DNA from: an uncultured bacterium
GTDB taxonomy: Bacteria; Verrucomicrobiota; Verrucomicrobiia; Verrucomicrobiales; Akkermansiaceae
DNA: 41,929 bases
Direction of reading: 5' to 3'
Assembly (NCBI GenBank): GCA_945831585.1
Contig: CAMACY010000009.1
Span: 1 to 41,929 of the forward strand
The position numbers were made by a program, and so were the translations under genes. Positions within the stretch are counted from its first letter, which is position 1. Every line of letters starts with the position of its first letter. The notes below the pieces were generated by a model. It made no database searches and had not been told where the DNA came from. It saw nothing but the letters and a program-made list of their open reading frames with translations. This document shows, in pieces, positions 7,681-16,595 of the stretch.

Positions 7681-7709
7681 AACGCGCTCGGAGAGCATCC
7701 GAGCGCGTT
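7681..7709. terminator. Strong hairpin terminator
   Basis: AACGCGCTCGGA (7681-7692), 5-nt loop, TCCGAGCGCGTT (7698-7709): a perfect 12-bp stem. It is followed by CTTT on the plus side and preceded by AAAA, so it may act in both directions, ending the remnant above and the small lipoprotein gene below. Confidence 0.7.
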
Positions 7710-7782
7710 CTTTGCGAAAGCTCCCCGCAGGAAACGGCAGAAGGGCACCAAGCCCCCCTCGCTCCCCGCGGGGGAAGCCTCC

Positions 7783-7905
7783 TTACTTGCCCTTGCAGAC
7801 GGGAGCCACGGGAGCCGGAGTGGGCTCGGGGGCGGGCTGCTGCTGCTGCTGCTGGCAGGAAACGAGAGCGGCGGCGGTCAGGGCGAGGATAGCAACGGTC
7901 TTCAT
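7783..7905 (-). CDS. Small proline/glutamine-rich lipoprotein
   Basis: 40 aa: MKTVAILALTAAALVSCQ, then a run of glutamines, a Pro/Ala/Glu-rich stretch and a terminal PVCKGK. The N-terminus is a lipoprotein signal with lipobox ALVSC (Cys17). The start at 7905 gives a normal signal length. A candidate promoter TTGATT-17-TTCAAT sits upstream on the minus strand, its -10 ending 13 nt before the ATG. The function is unknown; small lipoproteins of this kind are common and fast-evolving. The glutamine run is encoded by a CTG/CAG-type repeat (7840-7855), which could vary in length by slippage. Confidence 0.6.
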   Translation of the reverse strand: MKTVAILALTAAALVSCQQQQQQPAPEPTPAPVAPVCKGK

Positions 7906-8071
7906 CTTTTTGTAGGAGATTGAATGGTTGAAATGCCCAACAATCAAGGATAGATTGCCGGACAATGTTCACTGTACCATCTTACGGGCTGATGGCAAGA
8001 AGAAAACACGGACAATGCGGAAAAACATGCTTGTTCTCTGCGGAAATTCCCCCAAGGTGCCGGGCAGCCGC

Positions 8072-11000
8072 TCAGCGACGGCGGCGCAGGCACAACAGCG
8101 AGAGCGCCAGCAGGCTCAACGTGCCGGTAGCGGGCTCGGGAACGCTATGATACATCAGGCTCACGGTGCCGCTGCCTCCCTCGCTCTCGGCGCCGTCGTA
8201 ACTCAGGGTATAGCCGCTGCCCGTGCTCAGGTTGGTGAAGTAATCCCCGGCATCGATACGGAACGAGGCGGTGCTAAGCCCGTTGCCGATGTCGATGGCG
8301 TCGACCCCGCTGAAGAGCACGCATTCATAGGTGGCGGTGGCGTTCTGCGCAAAGAGCTCGGCGTAGGTCTCCGCATCCAGCGTATTGGCCTTTTCCCCGC
8401 GCCCCAGCGTCAGCGTGCTGCCCATGGCCAGCCCGCCCTCGGCCATCGACAGCGTGCTCCCGCTCAGATCAAGGTTGGCGTTGAGGACAGCTCCGGCCTC
8501 GCAGCTCAGTCGCCCCGACTGCACGCTGACGGTCGCCTCGTCGGCGGGCGTTGTCCCGGCGCCGCTGTAGGCCGCCAGCTCGGCTCCGGCTCCGATGTGG
8601 AGCTCCGTTGCGCTGAGATCCCCACCGAAGCGAAGGCTTCCCTGCTCTGCGCGAATGCTCTCCCAGGCTGTCTCCCCGCTGAAACTCTGGCTGCCGAGCC
8701 CCTGTTTGACCAGGCTGAACGCGGCGCTGCCGTCGCTCTTGGCCGCAACAACACCCTCATAGCTGTAGCTGCATCCCTCATCCGTGTCGAGGACGAGGGT
8801 GGCACTGCGGGTCGAGATGGGTGCCTGCGCGAGGAGTTTGCCGACATCCTGCCCGGCACCCACGATCGCCTGCCCGGCGTAGAGATGCACATAGGCGTTG
8901 CTCTGCAGCCCTTTCAGGCGCAGGTTCTCCGTGTTGACCGCCAGCGAGGCCCACGCCGTATTCGAGCCTCCGGAGGCATTCAAAACGGCATGCTGCAGAG
9001 CCAGGTCGTGGTTCAACTGCATGTACTTTTGGTAGGCGCGATCGGCGTTGTTGTAGGTGGCTCTCATGTTGAAGGTGCCGACGAAATCGCCCTCGCCTTG
9101 CAGGATGATGCGGTTGGAGAACCAATGATTGCAGTTGTTGTTCCAGTTGATGGTGCCGCTGCCGCCCAGCGAGCCGATGGTGACCACGCTGTTCCAACTG
9201 TGGTGGGTCATATTGAGCACGCCGCCGCCCAGTTCGATTCTGTTGATATCCTTGGTGACGTTGTTGCTGTTGGAGTAGATGTTCAGGGTGGTGCTTTGCC
9301 CCGCTTCCGCGAGTTGCAAGGTGCCGTCGATGCTCTGGTTGAGGTTGTCCAGACGCAGGGTTCCGGCTTGGAGGCGGATGATGCCGGCGGAGGAGTTTAC
9401 CTTCTCGTTGACAACGTTGTAGTATCCGCTGCTCCTCAGTTCCAGCACGGAGTCGGCGCCCACTTCCAAAGCTCCCTTCACCACCGTGAATTGTCCGGCG
9501 TTGGACGAGCCGTCGATGCGCCCGTAGCCATTCACATAGATAATCTCGTTGAGGGTGTTGTTGCCGACCTTGATGACAGCGGCGTTTTCCTCGGTTCCGT
9601 TGAGCATGACCCAGCCGGAGCTGCTGCTGAAGACCTGCGAGCCGTCCTCTGCCGTGCGGATGTGGTTGAGGGTGGCGCCGGCTTCAATCTGTGTGAATCC
9701 CCCGGCGGAAAGCCCGTTGTCCGAGCTGAGCTGCAGCTCACCGGCAGCGACGACCATCATGCCGTAGGCATTGTCGCCACCGAGTTTCAGGACACCATCG
9801 CCGTTCTTGACCACGTAGCCGACGTCCAACCCGCCGTCGATGTCGCCCTGCTGCAACGACAGCGTGGCGGAAGCGCCGGTGATATGCCCGCCCTCGGACG
9901 TTTGCAGGAAGTCCCAGCTGTGCATGGTGCCCGCGGCCAGTTCAATGACACCGCCGCGAGCCGCTTCCACGCTAGCCGCGCTGTCCAAAGCGGCGTTGCT
10001 TGCCAGTTGCAGGGTGATGGAGCCGTCGGCCTCGGCGCTGTGCTCTTCGGCGCCGTCCCAACCCATGACGCGCACCGAGCCCGTGAGCGTCAGCGCGCTG
10101 TTCAGCTCGATGACGCCGCCGGTGTAGCCCTGCGCATCAAGCTCCAGCGAGCTTGCGCCCTCTGCCGTATCGCCCAGCGCTTTGTCAACGTGCAGGAGCC
10201 CCGTGCCGCCGAAACGGTAGATCCTATCCTCGCCTAGGCTGATGCTTGTATCTGCCGCCAAGCGGGCTTCCTGCTTGGCACCCAGGGAGAGGGAGCTGAA
10301 GCGGCTCAGGTCGATGCTCTCGCTCGCGGTGCTGCGATCCAGCATCAGGACACCGCCGGAGCCGGTGTCGAGGTGCGTGCTCAGCATGGTGGCGAGCTCC
10401 GCGATGCTCATGATGGTCTGCCCGTAGTTGACGGTGACTCGGGAGCTGCCCAGCGCGCCTTCCGCAAAGTCGAGGGTAACGATGCCGTTGAGGTGGATGG
10501 CGCCGGTGAAATCGTTGCCGGTGTTGGTCAGATAGACCTCGCTGTTTGTGTAGGCATTGCCGATTTCCAGATCGGCATCGCCCGTCAGGCGGTAGTTCAC
10601 CATCAGGGTGCCGCCGCCGCCGCCCAGCAGCCAGACTTGGCGCTCACCAAGGGTGGTGGTAGCCAAGGCTTCGTTGGTTCCGAGGGTTCCGTACTGCACG
10701 GTGCTGCCCTCGGCGGCGCCGACGTAGAGACCATCGCGGATGATTTGCTCATCGTAGTCCCGGCTGAGCGCCAGCGCACCCCGAGAATCCTCGCTAATGA
10801 GGCTTAACAGATGCTGCGCACCCGCGGCTTGGTCTTCCTCCGCAAAAACGATGTAGCCCCGCTCCCCGATGGTCCAGCGGCTGCTGTCCCCGCCCGCAAT
10901 GCCGGCAGCGTCAACACGCTGCCCGAGAATCACCCCGCCGCTCAGGACGCTCATGCTGCCTGTCAGCGTCAGTTTGCCGTTGAGTATCAGTTGATTATTC

Positions 11001-13408
11001 CCCAGATCAGCCTCGAAATGGCCGCTGCCCGTGATATTGCCGTCGTAGCGCTGGGCGGCATCGGTTTCGCTGCTGAACGCCACCCGCATGGTGGCGCCGG
11101 CACCCTCCAGCGCTACGTTGCCTTTCAGCCCGATGTAATCGCGGTATTGGTCGGTGTCCTCGCGCTCCAAGCCGCCCTCCACGTATTCGTAGCGGTGTTG
11201 CACCCCCTCTCGCATGACGAAGCTGCCCCCGTCTGCCACCCTCACATCACCGCTGAGCCGTGCGTGGCTACCCAACTCGAAGGTGGCGCCGTTCTCCACC
11301 TGCACATTGGCGGTGGCATCGCTGTAATGCCAGTCATCCGCGAGCACCAACCGATTGGGGGTGGTGCCGCTCTCCGAGCCGCGCCCGTGCTCGGTGAGGC
11401 TGCCTGTGAGGCTCAGCGTGCCGCTGCTCACGGTGATGCCGCTTGCCTCCTGCGTGCTCAGCTCGCTGTGCAGGCTGCTCCAGACCAATCGCGCCCCCTC
11501 GCCGCCGTCGTACACGAATTGCAGCGCGCCGCCCTCCGCATCGCTGAAGGAGCCCAGCCAGCGCTGCTCGCCGCCCTGCTGCCAAGTGAGGGTGGTGGTG
11601 CGCTCGGCGTTGCTGTTGGTGATGAGGGCGCATTCATCCAGCGCGTGGATGGTGAAGGCGTCTCTGTTTGTCGTCGCGTCGGCGCCGTTGTTCCACACCA
11701 TGGAGCAGCCGTTCATGTCCAGGGTGCCCCCGTCGTTGCCCAGAGTGATATCGCGCAGGATTTGCCCCACGTCGCTGATGACCACGCGGCTGCCCGTGGA
11801 GGCCAGCACATTGTAGGCGGCGTAGCCGTTCTCGCGCTGTAGGTAGGTGGTGCCGCTGCCGCCGATGTTGAGCAGGATGTTGTTGTTGTCGCCGCTGCCC
11901 TCGATGTAGAGGTCACCCGCGCCGTTTTTGCGCCATTCGCGCGCGTAGTCGCTCTCGCCCGTCAGGCGCAGGTGCAGCGAAACGCCTTCATCTACCACAA
12001 AGCCGGCGCTGCTGAGCATGCCGCTGCCGCTCATCACAAAGTCCACCGTTTGGGGGCTGTTCTCCCCGCGGCTGAATTGGGCGTAGCCGAAGCCCAGCTC
12101 CACCTGCTCGTCCACCACGATGTTCAGCGGCTCTGCCTGCGCCCCGCCGGTGAAGATGAGGTTGGAGGAGCTGTAGAGGTCGGCGCGCGTCAGTTCCTTG
12201 CCGCCGGTGGCGTTGTCGTTGGCGTTGAGGTAGCTGTCGCCGTAGGCGTACCAGTTGTCGGTGTCGAGCAGGGGGCGCAGGTTGCACCAGGTGTTGATGA
12301 CGCTGCCGTCATCGTTGCGCTTGACACCCACGTAGTCGATGCGCTGCCCGTCGCCCGTCTCGATGCGGCCGTACCATTTGGTCGCGGTGACGTTGTAGCT
12401 CGGGTCGCTCAGGGTGTCGTCCTCCGCCGTGCCCGGGGTGACGGAGGCGTGGATGGTGACGCTGTTCGTGCGGTCGAAGGCGACGCTGCGGTTGTACATT
12501 TGCTGCACGCTTTCCGTAAATTCGATGTCGCCCTTGATGTAGGAGTTGGTGCCGCCGATGGCCGCCATGGATGCGAGGAATTCATAGCGTTGGGTCTCGG
12601 TGTTGTAGATCCACACCGGGCTGCCTGAATCGCCCGCCTGTCCCATGAAGGGAAGCGGGTTAGCGTCGTTGATGCTGTCGGCACCCGGCTTGAGGGTGGT
12701 CGAGAGGCTGAAGGAGCTGTCCTCAGCGGATACTCCGGCGTTGCCAACCTCCATGATACCGCCTGTCTGGTAGGTGCCCGGTCCCAAGCGAGTGTATTCG
12801 CCTCTGTGATCCGACACGTACATGGTGCCGCCACCCGTGCGGTAGACCCTCTGCCCGACGAGCCATTTGCCGTCTTCCCCGGCAAGCAGCTCCGGGTTGC
12901 TGAAGGTGACGGACGGCGTGATGTCGGTGAAGATTTTACTCAGACGCAGGACCTTGTAATCCGTCGGCGATTTGTGCTTGAATTCCGTCGAGTAGCGATA
13001 CTCGGCGCACTGGTAGGTCATCGCATTGCCATTGCCGAATTCCCAAGCGCAGAAGCTGGGGTTGATGGAGCCGTTGTGGTCGACGGTGGCCAACCAGTTG
13101 GTGCCCAGCGCCACGGCATAGCCCCCGTCGCAGGCGGAGCTGTAGTCGATCATATCGTAGGGCATGAGCCATGATGCCTGCCCGCCCGTGTAGGGGATGA
13201 GCACCCCGCCGTCACGCTTGCGAATAGCGGACAGTACGGAGCTAACGTGTGGCGCCGTGACGTAGCGACCATCGTTCTGACCGAAATCCGTGTAGGTCTT
13301 CAAGGCAATATCTGCGTGCATCACGCCGGCTTGAACAGTCGTGGCACAAAGGGATGCACAGGCTGCTAAAACGACACGATAGAGGTTCAGGGGGAGATTA
13401 AGGCGCAT
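8072..13408 (-). CDS. Giant S6-type serine protease/beta-helix protein with PEP-CTERM tail
   Basis: 1778 aa, secreted. Signal peptide 1-27 (MRLNLPLNLYRVVLAACASL, then CATTVQA). Residues about 28-330 match the S6 (IgA protease/SPATE) domain: His111 in LATVDHNG, Asp150 in PTDYKVLRLSK and Ser261 in GQAGDSGSPVW. Next comes a long passenger rich in Gly/Ser/Thr with beta-helix and autotransporter-associated strand patterns (for example GGTLDMNG, the SPATE 'G..LDlNG' motif, and VQVENGATFELGS). The C-terminus is VPEPATGTLSLLAL followed by a short hydrophobic stretch and RRRR, a PEP-CTERM sorting signal; no autotransporter beta-barrel is present. The protein is probably exported by Sec and then cleaved and anchored by an exosortase-type system. 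The start at 13408 is set by the promoter 7 nt upstream; earlier in-frame ATGs (13417, 13432, 13471) would overlap it. Confidence 0.85.
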   Translation of the reverse strand: MRLNLPLNLYRVVLAACASLCATTVQAGVMHADIALKTYTDFGQNDGRYVTAPHVSSVLSAIRKRDGGVLIPYTGGQASWLMPYDMIDYSSACDGGYAVALGTNWLATVDHNGSINPSFCAWEFGNGNAMTYQCAEYRYSTEFKHKSPTDYKVLRLSKIFTDITPSVTFSNPELLAGEDGKWLVGQRVYRTGGGTMYVSDHRGEYTRLGPGTYQTGGIMEVGNAGVSAEDSSFSLSTTLKPGADSINDANPLPFMGQAGDSGSPVWIYNTETQRYEFLASMAAIGGTNSYIKGDIEFTESVQQMYNRSVAFDRTNSVTIHASVTPGTAEDDTLSDPSYNVTATKWYGRIETGDGQRIDYVGVKRNDDGSVINTWCNLRPLLDTDNWYAYGDSYLNANDNATGGKELTRADLYSSSNLIFTGGAQAEPLNIVVDEQVELGFGYAQFSRGENSPQTVDFVMSGSGMLSSAGFVVDEGVSLHLRLTGESDYAREWRKNGAGDLYIEGSGDNNNILLNIGGSGTTYLQRENGYAAYNVLASTGSRVVISDVGQILRDITLGNDGGTLDMNGCSMVWNNGADATTNRDAFTIHALDECALITNSNAERTTTLTWQQGGEQRWLGSFSDAEGGALQFVYDGGEGARLVWSSLHSELSTQEASGITVSSGTLSLTGSLTEHGRGSESGTTPNRLVLADDWHYSDATANVQVENGATFELGSHARLSGDVRVADGGSFVMREGVQHRYEYVEGGLEREDTDQYRDYIGLKGNVALEGAGATMRVAFSSETDAAQRYDGNITGSGHFEADLGNNQLILNGKLTLTGSMSVLSGGVILGQRVDAAGIAGGDSSRWTIGERGYIVFAEEDQAAGAQHLLSLISEDSRGALALSRDYDEQIIRDGLYVGAAEGSTVQYGTLGTNEALATTTLGERQVWLLGGGGGTLMVNYRLTGDADLEIGNAYTNSEVYLTNTGNDFTGAIHLNGIVTLDFAEGALGSSRVTVNYGQTIMSIAELATMLSTHLDTGSGGVLMLDRSTASESIDLSRFSSLSLGAKQEARLAADTSISLGEDRIYRFGGTGLLHVDKALGDTAEGASSLELDAQGYTGGVIELNSALTLTGSVRVMGWDGAEEHSAEADGSITLQLASNAALDSAASVEAARGGVIELAAGTMHSWDFLQTSEGGHITGASATLSLQQGDIDGGLDVGYVVKNGDGVLKLGGDNAYGMMVVAAGELQLSSDNGLSAGGFTQIEAGATLNHIRTAEDGSQVFSSSSGWVMLNGTEENAAVIKVGNNTLNEIIYVNGYGRIDGSSNAGQFTVVKGALEVGADSVLELRSSGYYNVVNEKVNSSAGIIRLQAGTLRLDNLNQSIDGTLQLAEAGQSTTLNIYSNSNNVTKDINRIELGGGVLNMTHHSWNSVVTIGSLGGSGTINWNNNCNHWFSNRIILQGEGDFVGTFNMRATYNNADRAYQKYMQLNHDLALQHAVLNASGGSNTAWASLAVNTENLRLKGLQSNAYVHLYAGQAIVGAGQDVGKLLAQAPISTRSATLVLDTDEGCSYSYEGVVAAKSDGSAAFSLVKQGLGSQSFSGETAWESIRAEQGSLRFGGDLSATELHIGAGAELAAYSGAGTTPADEATVSVQSGRLSCEAGAVLNANLDLSGSTLSMAEGGLAMGSTLTLGRGEKANTLDAETYAELFAQNATATYECVLFSGVDAIDIGNGLSTASFRIDAGDYFTNLSTGSGYTLSYDGAESEGGSGTVSLMYHSVPEPATGTLSLLALSLLCLRRRR

Positions 13409-13415
13409 ATATGCC

Positions 13416-13443
13416 ATTTTATTCTGAATCATGTAGATATCAA
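13416..13443 (-). promoter_or_regulatory. Promoter of the S6-type protease gene (leaderless type)
   Basis: Minus strand TTGATA (13443-13438), 16 bp, TAAAAT (13421-13416), then 7 nt to the ATG at 13408. Confidence 0.6.
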
Positions 13444-13485
13444 GCTCATTCTCTACGAAAGATCCGTTCATGACATCCGATGCCG

Positions 13486-13514
13486 TTGCACACGGCGAAG
13501 CGCTGTGCCATGAT
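13486..13514 (+). promoter_or_regulatory. Promoter of mnmE (leaderless type)
   Basis: TTGCAC at 13486-13491, 17 bp, CATGAT at 13509-13514, then 7 nt to the ATG at 13522. It lies about 43 bp from the divergent protease promoter. Confidence 0.5.
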
Positions 13515-13521
13515 TAAACTC

Positions 13522-14847
13522 ATGGCACAGGATACGATTGCGGCCTTGGCGACCCCGCCGGGCAACGGGGCGCTGGCGGTGCTTCGGGTGAGCGGTTCTA
13601 CTGCGCGCGCCGTGGTGGAGGCCTGCACGGGCGGGCGCCGTCTGGAGCCGCGCCGTGCTACGCTGTTGCGGGTGCGCGATGCGGCGGGGCACACGCTGGA
13701 CACGGCGGTGGCGACGCTGTTTGCCGCCCCGGCCAGTTTTACGGGTGAGGATGTGGTGGAGCTTTCCTGCCACGGCGGCATGCTGGTGTGCGCGCGGGTG
13801 CTGGAGCGGCTGCTGAACTGTGGGGCGCGTCCGGCGGAGCCCGGGGAGTTCTCGCGCCGAGCCTTCGAGAACGGCAAGATGGATTTGACACAGGCCGAGG
13901 CGATTATGGATGTCATTGCCGCCGGCAGCGATTGGGCGCTGCGCGCGGCGCAGGATCAGCTGGGCGGAGCACTCAGTGCGCGGGTGCGCGCGGCGCTGGA
14001 CAGCCTGCTGGATGTGGCGGCGCAGCTGGTGGCCTACATCGATTTTCCCGAGGAGGATATTGAGCCCGCCACGGCAGAGGCCTTGCTGGCACAGCTGCGG
14101 GAGCTGCGCGCCGATTTGGGGGCGCTGTTGGCCACGGCGACCGAGGGGCGCATCCTGCGCGGGGGGATTGCCACGGCCATCATCGGCGCGCCGAATGTGG
14201 GCAAGTCGAGCCTGCTCAATCTGTTGGCGGGCTACGAGCGCGCCATTGTCAGCCCGCGCGCGGGGACGACGCGCGACACGGTGGAGGAGCGCGTGCTACT
14301 GGGTGGGCTCTGCCTGCGCCTGACGGACACGGCGGGGCTGCACGAGAGTGCCGATGCGCTGGAGCGCGAGGGCATGGAGCGCAGCCGCCGCGCGGGAGCC
14401 GCGGCCGACCTCATCATCGAGGTGGCGGACAGCTCGCAGCCCCGCCCTGCCCCGCTGCCTGCCTTTGCGGGGGTGCCGCGCCTGCTGCTGCTCAACAAGT
14501 GCGACTTACCAACCCACCCCGACTGGGCGGGCAGCGAGGGGCTGCGCTTTTCCTGCCGCACGGGGGCGGGGCGCGAGGAGCTGGCGGCAGCGGTGCGCGG
14601 GCTTTTCCTGCACCGAGGGGAGAGCGCCGACACGCTGGTGGCGGTCAACGCCCGCCACCGCTACGCCTTGCAGCAGGCGTTGGAGGAGCTGTCGCGCGCG
14701 GAGGAAAGCCTGCGCGCGGGCGAGCCGCCGGAGCTGACGGATGTGTTCCTGCGCGGGGCGCTGGATGCGCTGGGCAGCATCACCGGGCAAGTGGATACGG
14801 AGGATGTGCTCGACCGCGTGTTTTCGACCTTTTGCCTGGGCAAGTGA
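13522..14847 (+). CDS. mnmE: tRNA uridine-5-carboxymethylaminomethyl modification GTPase MnmE
   Basis: 441 aa, normal length. MnmE works with MnmG to modify the wobble uridine of several tRNAs using a methylene-THF-derived carbon. N-terminal domain: DTIAALATPPGNGALAVLRV and ELSCHGG. The central helical domain carries an inserted G domain: GAPNVGKSS (G1, about 221), AGTTRDT (G2), DTAG (G3), NKCD (G4, about 324). The C-terminus FCLGK holds the conserved Cys of the family. The start at 13522 (MAQDTIAAL) follows family length and the promoter; an ATG at 13510 would add four residues. mnmG is not in the window. Confidence 0.96.
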   Translation: MAQDTIAALATPPGNGALAVLRVSGSTARAVVEACTGGRRLEPRRATLLRVRDAAGHTLDTAVATLFAAPASFTGEDVVELSCHGGMLVCARVLERLLNCGARPAEPGEFSRRAFENGKMDLTQAEAIMDVIAAGSDWALRAAQDQLGGALSARVRAALDSLLDVAAQLVAYIDFPEEDIEPATAEALLAQLRELRADLGALLATATEGRILRGGIATAIIGAPNVGKSSLLNLLAGYERAIVSPRAGTTRDTVEERVLLGGLCLRLTDTAGLHESADALEREGMERSRRAGAAADLIIEVADSSQPRPAPLPAFAGVPRLLLLNKCDLPTHPDWAGSEGLRFSCRTGAGREELAAAVRGLFLHRGESADTLVAVNARHRYALQQALEELSRAEESLRAGEPPELTDVFLRGALDALGSITGQVDTEDVLDRVFSTFCLGK

Positions 14848-14859
14848 GGCTCGCTGCCC

Positions 14860-15678
14860 TCAGGGGCGGCGGCAGCCGCGCAGCTCGATGAGGGTGAGCT
14901 CCGGCGGGCAGAAGAGGCGGAAGGGCAGGATGCTGCATCCCACGCCGCGTGCGATATAGAGCCGTTGCCCCCCGGCGGCGCGGTGCCAACCGCCGCGCCA
15001 GCGCTCGCGCGTGTAGCCGCCCGGGGCACAGAGCTGCCCGCCATGCGTGTGACCGCAGAAGATGGCGTCTGCCGCATCCGGCGCGTATCGCCAAAAGGAA
15101 TTGGGGTAATGGGAGAGGATGATGCGCGGCACCTCGGCAGCGGAGGCCGCTTCCTTCCACAGCGGCTGCAACGGACCGCCGTAAGCACCGAGGTAGCCGC
15201 CGATGTCCAGCGGGTGCTGCGCATCGAAATGGTGGCGGCGCACCACCTCGTGGCACTTCTGCGCCCCCAGAAGATGCAAGCGCGGGGCGTGCCCCCTGCT
15301 GTCATGATTACCGATGACGTAGTAGCAGGGGATGTCGCGCAGCAGCGGTGCCAGCACCCGCTCCGTCTCCTCGCGCGACAGAGCCACCCCGCTACGAAAG
15401 CCCTTGGGGTAGTCGCCCAGTGAGAAGAGGACATCGGGTTTGAGCGCGCGCACACGCTCGACCAGCTGCCGGGCGCGCTCCCCCTGCCCGGCGCCCAGAT
15501 GCCAGTCGGTGATGAGCACTGCGCGGAAGCATTTCCCGTCGTCCGGCCACTGCGGCAACTCCAGCAACACCCGCTCCACCCGCAGCTCGCGCGAGGAGCA
15601 CACGCCCCACCACAACACCCCCCCTGCCCCCGCTATCAGCAGGAAGGTGAGCAACAGGCTGAGGAGCATGCGGCGCAT
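14860..15678 (-). CDS. Membrane-anchored metallophosphoesterase (YkuE-like)
   Basis: 272 aa. One N-terminal membrane helix (about 4-24), then a calcineurin-like phosphoesterase fold with all metal-binding motifs: D58-x-H60 (ITDWHLG), GD at 88-89 (SLGDYPKG), GNHD at 123-126, LSHYP, and GHTHGGQ near 210. This matches the UDP-2,3-diacylglucosamine hydrolase-like/YkuE group; the substrate cannot be read from sequence. It begins 6 nt after the exonuclease gene stops and is probably cotranscribed with it. It converges on mnmE with only 12 bp between the stops. Confidence 0.85.
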   Translation of the reverse strand: MRRMLLSLLLTFLLIAGAGGVLWWGVCSSRELRVERVLLELPQWPDDGKCFRAVLITDWHLGAGQGERARQLVERVRALKPDVLFSLGDYPKGFRSGVALSREETERVLAPLLRDIPCYYVIGNHDSRGHAPRLHLLGAQKCHEVVRRHHFDAQHPLDIGGYLGAYGGPLQPLWKEAASAAEVPRIILSHYPNSFWRYAPDAADAIFCGHTHGGQLCAPGGYTRERWRGGWHRAAGGQRLYIARGVGCSILPFRLFCPPELTLIELRGCRRP

Positions 15679-15684
15679 GGGAGC

Positions 15685-16443
15685 TCAATCAATCTCCAGC
15701 GAGACGGGGCAATGGTCAGAGCCCGTAATCTCCGGGTGGATCTCGGCGGCGCGCACGCGGGGCATCAGGCTTTCGGACACGCCGAAGTAGTCGATGCGCC
15801 ACCCGACATTGCGCGCACGGGCTCCGCCGCGGAAGCTCCACCAGGAGTAGCAGTCGCGCGCGTCGGGGTGCAGGCGCCGGAAGCTGTCGGCAAAGCCCGC
15901 TGCCAGCAGGGCGCTGAAACCGGCGCGCTCCTCATCCGAAAATCCGGCGGAGAAGTGGTTGGCATCGGGGCGGGCGAGGTCAATTTCCTCGTGCGCCACG
16001 TTGAGGTCGCCGCAGAAAATCACGGGCTTGAGCTGCGCGAGGCGGCAGAGGTAGGCGCGGAAGGCGGCATCCCACTCCTGGCGGTAGGGCAGCCGCGCGA
16101 GCTCGTTCTGCGCGTTGGGCGTGTAGCAGTTGACGAGGAAGAAATCTGCGAATTCCATGGTGGCCACGCGCCCCTCGCTGTCGTGAGCGGAATCGCCGAT
16201 GCCGAGTGAGGTGCTCAGCGGTGCCACGCGCGAGAGGATGAGGGTGCCGCTGTAGCCGGGGCGCTGCGCCGGGTTCCACAGCGCATGGGCCCAGGAGTCA
16301 ACCCAGGCATCGCGCACTTGCTCGGGGCGCGCCTTGATTTCCTGCAGGCAGAGCACATCCGGTGCCAATGCATCCATCTTCTCCGCCAGCCCCTTGCCCA
16401 GGGTGGCACGCAGACCGTTGACATTCCAACTCACGAGCTTCAT
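15685..16443 (-). CDS. xth: Exodeoxyribonuclease III / AP endonuclease
   Basis: 252 aa, typical for ExoIII. It cleaves 5' of abasic sites and degrades 3' ends in base excision repair. Visible motifs: KLVSWNVNGLRA at the start, LCLQEIKA with catalytic Glu35, CGDLNVAHEEIDL, WRIDYFGVS and GSDHCPV with catalytic His244. The start at 16443 fits the family (MK-L-SWNVNGLRA); the frame is open another 42 codons upstream but that contains the promoter. It is followed by the phosphoesterase gene. Confidence 0.93.
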   Translation of the reverse strand: MKLVSWNVNGLRATLGKGLAEKMDALAPDVLCLQEIKARPEQVRDAWVDSWAHALWNPAQRPGYSGTLILSRVAPLSTSLGIGDSAHDSEGRVATMEFADFFLVNCYTPNAQNELARLPYRQEWDAAFRAYLCRLAQLKPVIFCGDLNVAHEEIDLARPDANHFSAGFSDEERAGFSALLAAGFADSFRRLHPDARDCYSWWSFRGGARARNVGWRIDYFGVSESLMPRVRAAEIHPEITGSDHCPVSLEID

Positions 16444-16449
16444 GGCCTC

Positions 16450-16478
16450 AACATAACATGCCGCCCCTTCCTTGTCAA
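16450..16478 (-). promoter_or_regulatory. Promoter of xth (leaderless type)
   Basis: Minus strand TTGACA (16478-16473), 17 bp, TATGTT (16455-16450), then 6 nt to the ATG at 16443. A perfect -35 box makes this one of the clearest cases. Confidence 0.7.
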
Positions 16479-16538
16479 CGCACATGTCTGATGCCCCGCG
16501 AAAGCCGAATATGCGCACCGCATGCTCCATCGCTCCGC

Positions 16539-16566
16539 TTGACATTAATGTCACCTGTGATATCCT
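16539..16566 (+). promoter_or_regulatory. Promoter with palindromic operator for the ATPase-HNH pair
   Basis: TTGACA at 16539-16544, 16 bp, TATCCT at 16561-16566. A perfect 14-bp palindrome, TGACATTAATGTCA (16540-16553), overlaps the -35 box and is placed as a repressor site would be. The start codon is 29 nt beyond the -10, so this transcript has a leader, unlike the neighbouring core genes. Confidence 0.55.
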
Positions 16567-16595
16567 CATGATTGCGAAGAGCGATACCCATTCTC

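Noticed and set aside
7928..10237. 769-codon plus-strand frame opposite the S6-type protease gene
   Set aside because: Complementary shadow of the Gly/Ser/Thr-rich repeats; the minus frame has signal peptide, catalytic motifs and sorting tail.
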